A DNA stretch of 15,275 nt from JACDCA01 sp040881785 (lineage in GTDB: Bacteria > Acidobacteriota > Vicinamibacteria > Vicinamibacterales > 2-12-FULL-66-21), in assembly GCA_040881785.1 (NCBI GenBank), contig JBBECO010000217.1, positions 1-15,275 of the forward strand, given 5' to 3'. Numbering within the stretch: the stretch's first letter is position 1; every line of letters begins with the position of its first letter. The translations under genes were made by a program, and so were the position numbers. Positions 1 through 6,734 of this stretch are shown here, in pieces. Under the pieces are notes generated by a model that saw only the letters and a list, made by a program, of their open reading frames with translations, was not told the origin of the DNA and made no database searches.

Positions 1-698
1 TTCTCTATGCCGTCCCGAGCGGGATCTCCGCGAGCCAGTTCACGCGCTGGCACCTGGACCACCACGCGGAGCTGGGATCGGACGAGGACGATCCCAAGCG
101 GGCGCACCTGTCTCCCAAGAAGAACAAGCGGTGGTACAAGCTGCTCTACTGCACGCCGGCGCTGTTCCCGATCTACTTCCGGGCCGCGCGGATCGAGTCG
201 GCCACCTATCCGGTTGAGCTGCAGCAGCGGATCGCATTCGAGCGCACGCTGTCGATCGCCTTCCACCTGGGCGCCCTGGCAGCGCTGTGGTATTTATTCG
301 GCTTCTACCCGGCGCTGCGCACGAGCATCATCCCGGTCTTTTTCGTCTTCCCGGTCGCCTTCACGCTGAACCGCCTCGGCCAGCATTACGACATCGATCC
401 TGCCGATCCGGCGAAGTGGGGCACGCTGATGCGCGGGAGCTGGTTCTGGGACTTCGTGTTCCTCAATTCCAACTATCACCTCGAGCACCACTACTTTCCG
501 GGGGTGCCGTTCTACCGGCTGCCGGAGCTTCAGCAGGCTTTGCGGCCGTTTTACGCCCGTAGGGAAATGCGGTGGCGGACGTACGGCGAGCTGGTCTACG
601 GGTGGCTTGTCGAGAACCAGAAACCGCACACCAACTGGGCCGCCAACTCAGCCGCTCCCGCGGCCCCCGCCCCGTCCGTCCTTCAAAACCGCCCGTAA
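1..698 (+). CDS. Membrane fatty-acid desaturase, 3' part (5' end outside window)
   Basis: The reading frame is open from base 3, giving 231 residues to a TAA stop; the start lies outside the window. This is a membrane-bound di-iron desaturase, which would introduce a double bond into an acyl chain, sphingolipid or related lipid. Two histidine boxes are visible: HLDHH at fragment residues 17-21 and HLEHH at about 159-163, inside NSNYHLEHHYFPGVPFYRLP. A further histidine sits in GQHYD near residue 128. Two hydrophobic membrane segments lie between the boxes (around residues 82-122). The first box (HxxxH type) must lie upstream. The tail is a short Ala/Pro-rich stretch. The gene is followed after 47 bp by a dynamin-like GTPase on the same strand, so the two are probably co-transcribed. 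The exact substrate and position of desaturation cannot be read from this fragment; a carotenoid or sphingolipid hydroxylase/desaturase of the same superfamily is possible. Confidence 0.88.
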   Translation, partial: LYAVPSGISASQFTRWHLDHHAELGSDEDDPKRAHLSPKKNKRWYKLLYCTPALFPIYFRAARIESATYPVELQQRIAFERTLSIAFHLGALAALWYLFGFYPALRTSIIPVFFVFPVAFTLNRLGQHYDIDPADPAKWGTLMRGSWFWDFVFLNSNYHLEHHYFPGVPFYRLPELQQALRPFYARREMRWRTYGELVYGWLVENQKPHTNWAANSAAPAAPAPSVLQNRP

Positions 699-745
699 CC
701 GTCGGCGCGGCGGCTGGCCCCTGTTTTGCGGCACAATTCCCCTTG

Positions 746-2482
746 ATGCTGGCGAAGATCCTCGACCCGACACAGGACGAGCTGCTGAAGGAAGAGCGGC
801 AGATCCTTTCCCGGCTGCAGCGCGCGCTGGTCAAGTTCGACGCGGCGCCTGACCATCAGTCGGCGCTCGAGCGCTCGATCGCCCAGCTCGACGAGCTGTT
901 CCTGCTCGTCATCGTCGGCGAGTTCAATGCCGGCAAGAGCGCGTTCATCAACGCCCTGGTGGGCAGTCCGGTCGCCCTGGAAGGTGTGACCCCGACGACG
1001 GCGCAGATCAACGTTCTGCAGTACGGCGAAACGGCCAGCCGCCATGTGAAGGACGCCGCGCTGCACGTCATCACCGCGCCCGCAGAGATCCTCCGCGATA
1101 TCCACATCGTCGATACGCCAGGCACCAATGCGATCATCCGCGAGCACGAGGCGATCACCTCGGAGTTCGTGCCTCGGTCCGACATGGTGCTCTTCGTCAC
1201 GTCCGCCGACCGTCCGTTCACCGAGACCGAGCGCGCGTTCCTCGAGCTGGTGCGCGGCTGGGGCAAGAAGGTCGTGATCGTCATCAACAAGGTCGATATC
1301 CTGGCGAACGAAAAGGAGGTCGAAGAGGTCCGGAGCTTCGTCGCCGACAGCGCGAAGTCGCTGCTCGGGTTCAGTCCGGAAATCTTCCCGGTGAGCGCGC
1401 GGCTCGCGCTGAAGGCGAAGCAGGGGGACCCGTCGCTGTGGACGGCGAGCGGCTTCCAGGCCCTCGAGGCTTACATCGCGTCCTCCCTGGACGCCCCGGG
1501 CCGGGTGCACCTCAAGCTCCTCAACCCGCTGGGCGTCGGGAGTGCGATCACCGAACGTCACGCGGTCATCGTCACCGAGCGCCTGGGGCTGCTGACGGAT
1601 GACTTCGCCACGCTGGAGGAAGTCGACCGCCAGCTCTCGGTGTACCAGCAGGACCTGATGCGCGACTTCGAGTTCCGGATGGCCGACATCGACAAGATCC
1701 TGCTGGAGATGGAGCGGCGGGGCCAGGACTACTTCGACGAGACGATCCGCATCGGCCGGGTCTTGGACCTCCTCAACCGGAGCCGCGTGCAGCAGGGTTT
1801 CGAGCAGCAGGTCGTCGCCGACACCCCGCAGCAGATCGAGCGCAAGGTGGGGGAGCTCGTGGACTGGCTGGTCGCGGCCGACCTGCGACAGTGGCAGGGG
1901 GTCACCTCGCATCTCGCCGAGCGGCGGCGTCAGTATCGCGACCGGATCGTCGGCGAAGACGCCGGTCAGTTTCACTACGACCGGACGCGCATGATCGACT
2001 CCGTCAGCCGCGAGACGCAGCGCGTGGTGGACTCGTACGATCGCAAGCGCGAGGCGCAGCAGCTGGCCGACAACGCACGCAATGCGGTGGCGGCGGCCGC
2101 TGCCGCCGGAGCCACGGCCCTGGGTCTCGGCACGATCATCACCATCGCCGCCACGACGGCCGCCGCCGACGTGACGGGGATCATCCTGGCCTCCGTCGTC
2201 GCGGCGATTGGATTCTTCATCCTTCCCGCCAAGCGCCAGAAGGCCAAGACCGAAATGCGCGCGAAGATCGCCGATGTGCGCAAGCGTCTGTCGGAGGCGC
2301 TCCGGACGCAGTTCTCGACCGAGATCCAGCGGAGCGGCGATCGTATCCGTGAAGGGATCGCGCCCTACAGCCGATTCGTCCGCGCCGAGGGGGACAAGCT
2401 GAGGGCCATCGACGAGGAGCTGCGCGAGATCACGGCGGCGATCGCGTCGCTGAGAGCGCGGATCGAGCGTCCGGCCGCCTGA
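746..2482 (+). CDS. Bacterial dynamin-like GTPase
   Basis: The 578-residue protein has an N-terminal dynamin-type GTPase domain. Its P-loop GEFNAGKS is at 58-65, the switch-I threonines are in GVTPTTA (80-86), DTPG is at 123-126, NKVD at 181-184 and a G5-like VSARLA at about 216-221. A long helical region follows, then a hydrophobic Ala/Ile-rich double segment (447-493) ending in a basic PAKRQKAK. This segment resembles the membrane-inserting paddle or hairpin of bacterial dynamins (DynA/BDLP class). The last ~85 residues are again helical. The likely role is GTP-driven membrane binding, tethering or remodelling at the cytoplasmic face. I chose ATG 746 because the frame upstream of it lies inside the desaturase and the protein starts sensibly just before the GTPase core. 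No good Shine-Dalgarno is visible, so translation may be leaderless or coupled. It is convergent with a flotillin operon. Family assignment is firm; the cellular role is inferred. Confidence 0.9.
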   Translation: MLAKILDPTQDELLKEERQILSRLQRALVKFDAAPDHQSALERSIAQLDELFLLVIVGEFNAGKSAFINALVGSPVALEGVTPTTAQINVLQYGETASRHVKDAALHVITAPAEILRDIHIVDTPGTNAIIREHEAITSEFVPRSDMVLFVTSADRPFTETERAFLELVRGWGKKVVIVINKVDILANEKEVEEVRSFVADSAKSLLGFSPEIFPVSARLALKAKQGDPSLWTASGFQALEAYIASSLDAPGRVHLKLLNPLGVGSAITERHAVIVTERLGLLTDDFATLEEVDRQLSVYQQDLMRDFEFRMADIDKILLEMERRGQDYFDETIRIGRVLDLLNRSRVQQGFEQQVVADTPQQIERKVGELVDWLVAADLRQWQGVTSHLAERRRQYRDRIVGEDAGQFHYDRTRMIDSVSRETQRVVDSYDRKREAQQLADNARNAVAAAAAAGATALGLGTIITIAATTAAADVTGIILASVVAAIGFFILPAKRQKAKTEMRAKIADVRKRLSEALRTQFSTEIQRSGDRIREGIAPYSRFVRAEGDKLRAIDEELREITAAIASLRARIERPAA

Positions 2483-2483
2483 G

Positions 2484-2518
2484 GCCACGGTTCAACACGG
2501 GCGGGCTGCCACGGTTCA
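2484..2518 (+). repeat. 11-bp direct repeat downstream of the GTPase
   Basis: The 11-mer gccacggttca occurs at 2484-2494 and again at 2508-2518, just after the GTPase stop codon. The second copy runs into the left arm of the adjacent palindromic element. It may be a duplicated border of that element, but only two copies are visible here. Confidence 0.6.
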
Positions 2519-2586
2519 CCGCAGAGAGGACGCCAGGAACGCAGAGTAATCGAATGTCTCTGCGCTCTTTGCGCGCTTTGCGGTGA
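2516..2586. repeat. Dispersed palindromic element, copy A (inverted array of a 9-bp unit)
   Basis: The left arm (2516-2546) starts TCACCGCAGAG. The right arm (2558-2586) ends CTTTGCGGTGA. The right arm is approximately the reverse complement of the left, around an 11-nt AT-richer loop (2547-2557). Each arm is built of about three units of the form CGCAAAGNN or CGCAGAGNN, so the element is an inverted array of a short tandem unit. It fills the 121-bp gap between the convergent GTPase and flotillin genes. A similar element is at 11090-11174. It could fold as a long hairpin and act as a bidirectional terminator or mRNA 3'-end stabiliser, but it lacks a clean U-tract. It resembles repeats scattered between genes in several GC-rich phyla. 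Confidence 0.75.
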
Positions 2587-2603
2587 CTCCGTGACTGCGC
2601 TGA

Positions 2604-4202
2604 CTAATCGAGCTTGGGCGGCGCGACCACCGCTGCGACCACGGGCGGTGCGGCCGATGCGGTCGCGGCCGTCACGGCTGCCGGGTTGATCCCCAGTTGC
2701 TGCAGGACCGTGGGGACGTCCAGGCCGAGCGCTTGCAGTTGCTGGAGCAGGTTGAACACGATCGCGGGGCTCGTCTGCGCCAGGCGTCCGAGACTCGTGC
2801 CGCCGTTCTCCCCGCTCCCCCCGCCCTGATCGATCATCACGAGCTTGTCGATGTTCCCCATCGGCGCGGCGATGGCGGCGAACACGCCGGTGGACGCTTC
2901 GATGATCGCCGGGAGCTTCTCGAGGATCGTCTGCAGGCGCGCGGCGTCGTTGAACTCTTTCCACGCCTCCGCTTTCCGCAGGATCGCCGCGGCTTCCGCG
3001 GTTCCCTGGGCCTCGATGGCCTTGGCCTGCGCGAGGCCGATCGCCTCGATCTTCGCGGCCTCGGCGCGGCCCTCCGCCTCGACGGCCGCTGCGCGCCCGG
3101 CACCTTCCTTCTTCAGCTTCTCCTGCTCCGCCTCCGCCATCGCGATCATGGCCGACCGGCGCCCTTCGGCTTCGAGGATCGCCGACTGCTTCGCGGCTTC
3201 CGCGCGAACGACCGCCGCCTGGCGGTCCGCTTCCGCGGGCTTGATCACCGTCGCGTCGAGCTCCTTCTGCCGGCGAAGGACCTCCTGCTCCTGTACCGAG
3301 ATCAGCTCCTGCGTCCGCGTCCGCTCGACTTTGACCTCCTCGGCGACGACCCCCTGCCGCGCGGTGGCCTCCGAGAGCGGCCCCGCCTGCGCGGCGCGCG
3401 CCTTCTGCGTCTCGATCTCGGCCTGATACTGCGCCTGCCGGATCATGAAGTCCCTCGACGAGAGCGCGATTTCCGCCTCCGCCTGGAACTTCGCCTTTTC
3501 CCCTTCCTGCAGCGCCTGTGACGACTTGATCTTGGCATCGCGGTGCGCTTCGGCCTCGCCGATCGTCGCGTCGCGCTTGACCTCCGCCGTCCGCCGCTTG
3601 CCGAGCGCGTCGAGGTACCCCTCGTCGTCGCTGATCTCCTGGATCGTGAGCACGTCGACGCCGATGCCCATCTTCTCGAGATCGACGGCCGCTTCGGTCG
3701 TCAGCTTCTGCGCGAAGCTCTGGCGGTCGCTGTTCACTTCTTCGACCGTCAGCGTGCCGAGGATCGAGCGGAGGTGGCCTTCCAGTGTCTGGAAGATGAC
3801 CTTCTGCACTTCGACATGGGTCATGCCGAGGAAGCGCTCGGCCGACGCCTGCAGCGACGAGTCGTCGCCGCGGATCTTCACGTTGGCCACCGCCTTGACC
3901 GACACCGGCACGCCCTTGAGCGTGTAGGCCCGCCGGATCTCGAGCGGGATGGTCATCACGTTCAGGTGGAGATACTCGACTTTCTCGAGCAGCGGGATCC
4001 GCAGCGCGGCACCGCCGCGCACCATCCGGTAGCCGACCGTCCGGCCGTCTGGCAGCTTGCGCTTGCGGCCGCTGAGCACCGCCACCGCGTTGGGCGAGAC
4101 CTTGATGTAGTTCCTGCTGAACAGGTAGGCTGCGGCGAAAAACGATAGAACGACGCCGAGAATGGCGAGGATCAGCGATGCGAGCTGGATATTGTCGGTC
4201 AT
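2604..4202 (-). CDS. floT: Flotillin family protein (FloT/YuaG-like)
   Basis: The 532-residue protein has one N-terminal membrane segment (residues ~6-28). An SPFH/PHB domain follows (about 30-200), including the KGVPVSVKAVANVKI strand and the GHLRSILGTLTVEEV region. Next comes a long coiled coil rich in Glu, Ala, Lys and Arg (about 200-420), with typical flotillin EA repeats such as AKIEAIGLAQAKAIEAQG. A Gly-rich linker (~460-470) and a hydrophobic, Ala/Pro-rich tail of about 60 residues finish the protein. Flotillins oligomerise on the inner membrane leaflet and organise microdomains and fluidity. The start at 4202 (ATG, MTDNIQLASL) places the membrane segment at the N-terminus. A weak AGGGG lies upstream, and the start comes 16 bp after the nfeD stop. 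The upstream-extended start at 4259 would overlap nfeD and adds no homologous-looking residues. The short NfeD partner matches the yuaF-yuaG arrangement of Bacillus. Confidence 0.92.
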   Translation of the reverse strand: MTDNIQLASLILAILGVVLSFFAAAYLFSRNYIKVSPNAVAVLSGRKRKLPDGRTVGYRMVRGGAALRIPLLEKVEYLHLNVMTIPLEIRRAYTLKGVPVSVKAVANVKIRGDDSSLQASAERFLGMTHVEVQKVIFQTLEGHLRSILGTLTVEEVNSDRQSFAQKLTTEAAVDLEKMGIGVDVLTIQEISDDEGYLDALGKRRTAEVKRDATIGEAEAHRDAKIKSSQALQEGEKAKFQAEAEIALSSRDFMIRQAQYQAEIETQKARAAQAGPLSEATARQGVVAEEVKVERTRTQELISVQEQEVLRRQKELDATVIKPAEADRQAAVVRAEAAKQSAILEAEGRRSAMIAMAEAEQEKLKKEGAGRAAAVEAEGRAEAAKIEAIGLAQAKAIEAQGTAEAAAILRKAEAWKEFNDAARLQTILEKLPAIIEASTGVFAAIAAPMGNIDKLVMIDQGGGSGENGGTSLGRLAQTSPAIVFNLLQQLQALGLDVPTVLQQLGINPAAVTAATASAAPPVVAAVVAPPKLD

Positions 4203-4218
4203 GGGGGCCCCTGGACTT

Positions 4219-4752
4219 TCACTGTTGCGTGACGATGACCGTCTCGCCGAGGACTTCATCCACCTTGACGGCGGTGTTTTCCGCGATGGCGGCGCCGTCG
4301 CGTGTCCGCGCGATCTTGTCCATCAGCTCTTCGCCGAGGCGGACGCGGATCTGCCCGACGCCGCCCGGCGGAATCGCGATGACGACGCGGCCGACCGCGC
4401 CCACGAGGTCGCTCGAGCGGACCTCGGTGGTGGCTTGCTGCTGATAGAGCACCCGAGCCAGCGCGAAGATGGCGCCGCCGAACACGAGTCCGGTCACAAA
4501 CCCGACGAGCGACGCCGGCATCGGCGACAGTCCGTAGTAGGTCGCCACGGCACCGGCGCCGCCGAACGTCGTGACGAAGACCGCCATCACGCGGGTGCTG
4601 AAGAATCCAGGACCGCCGGCATCGAAATCGTGGTCGGCTTCGAAGAAGTCGAACAGCCCCCCGAAGATCAGCGCCACCATGAGGAAGAGGAAGCCGGTGG
4701 CGCAGATCGCGAGAAAGACGGTGAACGCCGAGACGTCTGGCAGCAGGTTCAT
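4219..4752 (-). CDS. NfeD-like membrane protein with C-terminal OB-fold domain (YuaF-like)
   Basis: The 177-residue protein has three predicted membrane segments (about 12-34, 54-74 and 80-102). An acidic loop ADHDFDAGGPG (39-49) lies between the first two. A soluble C-terminal domain (about 112-177) has the NfeD OB-fold pattern: SDLVGAVGRVV, then GQIRVRLG, and finally VKVDEVLGETVIV. The size matches the short NfeD class (YuaF type) rather than the long protease-containing class. NfeD proteins are standard operon partners of flotillins and are thought to help assemble or anchor the flotillin complex; the flotillin gene follows after 16 bp. The ATG at 4752 is the natural start, since it begins the first membrane segment. 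No strong Shine-Dalgarno is seen. A candidate promoter lies about 30 bp upstream. Confidence 0.9.
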   Translation of the reverse strand: MNLLPDVSAFTVFLAICATGFLFLMVALIFGGLFDFFEADHDFDAGGPGFFSTRVMAVFVTTFGGAGAVATYYGLSPMPASLVGFVTGLVFGGAIFALARVLYQQQATTEVRSSDLVGAVGRVVIAIPPGGVGQIRVRLGEELMDKIARTRDGAAIAENTAVKVDEVLGETVIVTQQ

Positions 4753-4781
4753 GGCCGTTCTGGGGTTATCGGGACGACGCC

Positions 4782-4810
4782 ACTGTAGGTAACGGCCCCC
4801 CGAAAGTCAA
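4782..4810 (-). promoter_or_regulatory. Candidate sigma70-type promoter of nfeD-flotillin
   Basis: On the minus strand, TTGACT (plus-strand 4805-4810; 5 of 6 matches to the -35 consensus) is followed after exactly 17 bp by TACAGT (4782-4787; 4 of 6 matches to the -10 consensus). Transcription would start roughly 22 nt before the nfeD ATG. Its position in the 65-bp gap after abgT implies that nfeD-flotillin can be expressed independently of abgT. This rests on consensus matching only. Confidence 0.45.
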
Positions 4811-4817
4811 ACTCCTG

Positions 4818-6374
4818 TCATCCCGGGTAGGTATACGGCGCCTGCAGGCCCAGCGGCAGGCCGAGCGCCCAGTAGCCCAGAAGGAACAGCGTCCACAAAA
4901 CGATGAAGGTCACCGAGTACGGCAGCATCATCGACGCCACCGTGCCGATGCCGGCGCCGCGGACATAACGCTGGCAAAAGACGACGACCAGCGGGAAGTA
5001 CGGCATCAGGGGGGTAATGATGTTGGTCGTCGAGTCGCCGACGCGGTACGCCGCCTGCGTGAGCTCCGGCGAGATTCCCACCTGCATCAGCATCGGCACG
5101 AAGATCGGCGCGAGGAGCGCCCACTTGGCCGACGCCGATCCAATCAGCAGGTTCACCGTGGCGGTGACCAGGATGATGCCGACAATCGTGACCTGCCCGG
5201 GCATCGCCATCGCCTGCAGGAACGTCGCCCCCTTCAACGCGACCAGCGCGCCAAGGTTCGACCGGCCGAACTCGGAGGTGAACAGCGCCGCGAAGAAGGC
5301 CATGACGATGTAGTAGCCCATGAGGCTCATGGCCTTCGTCATGCCTTTGATGATGTCGCGATGGCCCTTCACCGTGCCGGCCGCGTAGCCGTACGCGATG
5401 GACGGCAGCAGGAACAGCAGGAAGATCAGCGGCACGATCGATCGCATGATCGGCGCCGTGAACTCGGTCAGTTTCCCGTCCGGCGACCGCAGCGGGGAGG
5501 TCGCCGGATAGGCCGCGGCCACCAGCGCCGCGAGCAGCAGCAGCATGACGCTGCCGCCGACCGCGAGTCCGCGCCGCTCTGCGGCGGTGAGCGGCTCGAG
5601 CTTCGGCATGTCGGCCGTGTCGCCGTCGACGGCGGTACCGGCCATCCGCGGCTCGATGACCTTGTCGGTCAGGAACCATCCGAGCCCCACGACGAGCAGC
5701 GTCGACGCGCTCATGAAGAACCAGTTGCTGAGCGGGTTGACGAGCCGGGTGGGATCGATCAGCTGCGCGCCCGATTGCGTGAATCCCTGGAGCAGCGGGT
5801 CGATACCCGAGGGGATGAAGTTGGCGCTGAACCCGCCGGAGACGCCCGCGAACGCCGCCGCGATCCCGGCCAGCGGATGACGGCCGGCCGTGTAGAAGAT
5901 GACGCCGCCGAGCGGGATCACCAGCACGTAGCCGGCGTCGGTCGCCGTGTGGCTCAGACACGCGACGAGGATCAGCATCGGCGTCAGCAATGCGCGCGGC
6001 GTCAGGTTGAGCATCCACTTGAGGCCTGCGTTCAGAAATCCGACCGATTCGGCGACGCCCACGCCCAGCATCGCGACCAGCACGACGCCCAGCGGTGCGA
6101 AGTTCACGAACACGTTCACCATCGTCGCCAGGAAGGTGGCGAGCGCGGGGCCGGTGAGCAGGTTGATGACGCGAATGGGTTGCTGGTTGCGGGGATCGAT
6201 CTCGGTGAACTGCACCGACGCCAGCAGCGCGCTGAAGATCCACACGAGCAGCATCGCGATCAGGAACAGGACCGCCGGATCGGGCAGCGTGTTGCCGGCT
6301 TTTTCGACGATGTTGAGGAAACGGTCGAGCGGACCAGGACGGCGTGCGGTCTCGGAGTTGGGTTGCGCGCTCAC
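4818..6374 (-). CDS. abgT: AbgT family transporter (p-aminobenzoyl-glutamate type)
   Basis: The protein is about 518-520 residues, close to the usual ~510 of the family, and has many hydrophobic segments. Signatures visible in order (numbered from GTG 6380) are GVGVAESVGFL at 106-116, SHTATDAGYVLVIPLGG at 143-159 and GGFSANFIPSGIDPLL at 182-197. The C-terminal half carries a matching set (IGSASAKWALLAPIFVPML and GDSTTNIITPLMPYFP), consistent with the inverted-repeat architecture of AbgT/MtrF. Family members import p-aminobenzoyl-glutamate, a folate breakdown product, or export sulfonamide-type antimetabolites using an ion gradient; the direction cannot be decided here. Two GTG codons compete as start, 6380 and 6374. 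I prefer 6374 because GAGG lies 5 nt upstream of it. A hairpin and a 7-bp tandem repeat lie directly upstream. No abgA/abgB hydrolase genes are in the window. Confidence 0.9.
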   Translation of the reverse strand: MSAQPNSETARRPGPLDRFLNIVEKAGNTLPDPAVLFLIAMLLVWIFSALLASVQFTEIDPRNQQPIRVINLLTGPALATFLATMVNVFVNFAPLGVVLVAMLGVGVAESVGFLNAGLKWMLNLTPRALLTPMLILVACLSHTATDAGYVLVIPLGGVIFYTAGRHPLAGIAAAFAGVSGGFSANFIPSGIDPLLQGFTQSGAQLIDPTRLVNPLSNWFFMSASTLLVVGLGWFLTDKVIEPRMAGTAVDGDTADMPKLEPLTAAERRGLAVGGSVMLLLLAALVAAAYPATSPLRSPDGKLTEFTAPIMRSIVPLIFLLFLLPSIAYGYAAGTVKGHRDIIKGMTKAMSLMGYYIVMAFFAALFTSEFGRSNLGALVALKGATFLQAMAMPGQVTIVGIILVTATVNLLIGSASAKWALLAPIFVPMLMQVGISPELTQAAYRVGDSTTNIITPLMPYFPLVVVFCQRYVRGAGIGTVASMMLPYSVTFIVLWTLFLLGYWALGLPLGLQAPYTYPG

Positions 6375-6385
6375 GGGCACCTCGC

Positions 6386-6417
6386 TCGCCAGGCCGATGT
6401 CAATGACGGCCTGGCGA
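6386..6417. repeat. 11-bp inverted repeat in the abgT leader
   Basis: TCGCCAGGCCG (6386-6396) is a perfect inverted repeat of CGGCCTGGCGA (6407-6417), separated by a 10-nt loop (6397-6406). On the minus strand the hairpin ends about 6 nt before the first GTG of abgT and abuts the GAGG ribosome-binding sequence. It could be an operator for a dimeric regulator or an RNA hairpin that controls translation. No regulator gene lies nearby to decide between these. Confidence 0.6.
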
Positions 6418-6447
6418 TGGAAAATGGTAGATGGTAAATGAAAAATG
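6417..6447 (+). repeat. Imperfect 7-bp tandem repeat upstream of abgT
   Basis: ATG recurs exactly every 7 bases at 6417, 6424, 6431, 6438 and 6445. This gives the heptamers ATGGAAA, ATGGTAG, ATGGTAA and ATGAAAA followed by a final ATG. The tract is strikingly A-rich compared with its GC-rich surroundings. It ends 5 bases before the DUF2277 stop codon and begins at the last base of the abgT-leader hairpin. It is short-tandem-repeat DNA of heptamer type and unlikely to be coding. Confidence 0.7.
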
Positions 6448-6451
6448 CCGG

Positions 6452-6727
6452 TTACGGCCCCTGTCCGTATCTGACAGCGGCCCGGGCCTTCGCCTTCCGC
6501 GCTTCTTCCTCGCGGTCCCGCGGCGGCGCGCTCGTCTTGAGCGAGACGATCAGCCGATGGGCGGCTGTCGTGACCTCATCGACCGCCCGGTCGAAGGCCT
6601 CCTCGTTGGCTTTCGAGGGGCGCGCGGTTCCGCTCAGCTTCCGCACGAACTGCAGGGCCGAGGCCCGGATCTCCTCGTCGGTGGCCGGCGGGGCAAAGTT
6701 CGCGAGGGTTTTGATGTTGCGGCACAT
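6452..6727 (-). CDS. DUF2277 family protein
   Basis: This small 91-residue soluble protein begins MCRNIKTLANFAPPATDEEI, the characteristic N-terminus of DUF2277. It continues through ALQFVRKLSGTARPSKANEEAFDRAV, which is the conserved core, and ends in a charged helix rich in Arg, Glu and Ala. The function of the family is unknown; it has no membrane segment or signal peptide. I chose the ATG at 6727 because family members start at MCRN; an in-frame extension to 6805 would overlap the upstream transporter gene. Only 7 bp separate it from the NCS1 transporter stop, so the two are very likely in one transcript. The Cys at position 2, next to the initiator Met, stands out in the N-terminal signature. 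Confidence 0.88.
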   Translation of the reverse strand: MCRNIKTLANFAPPATDEEIRASALQFVRKLSGTARPSKANEEAFDRAVDEVTTAAHRLIVSLKTSAPPRDREEEARKAKARAAVRYGQGP

Positions 6728-6734
6728 GGTCCAA

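Noticed and set aside
572..745. Upstream extension of the GTPase frame (start at 572)
   Set aside because: It overlaps 127 bp of the desaturase 3' end in another frame, and the extra residues are low-complexity Arg/Pro-rich with no family resemblance; ATG 746 is preferred.
683..2488. 600-codon antisense frame across the GTPase gene
   Set aside because: Composition (Arg, Asp, Val, Leu runs) mirrors the coding bias of the real gene on the plus strand; no start signal or domain.
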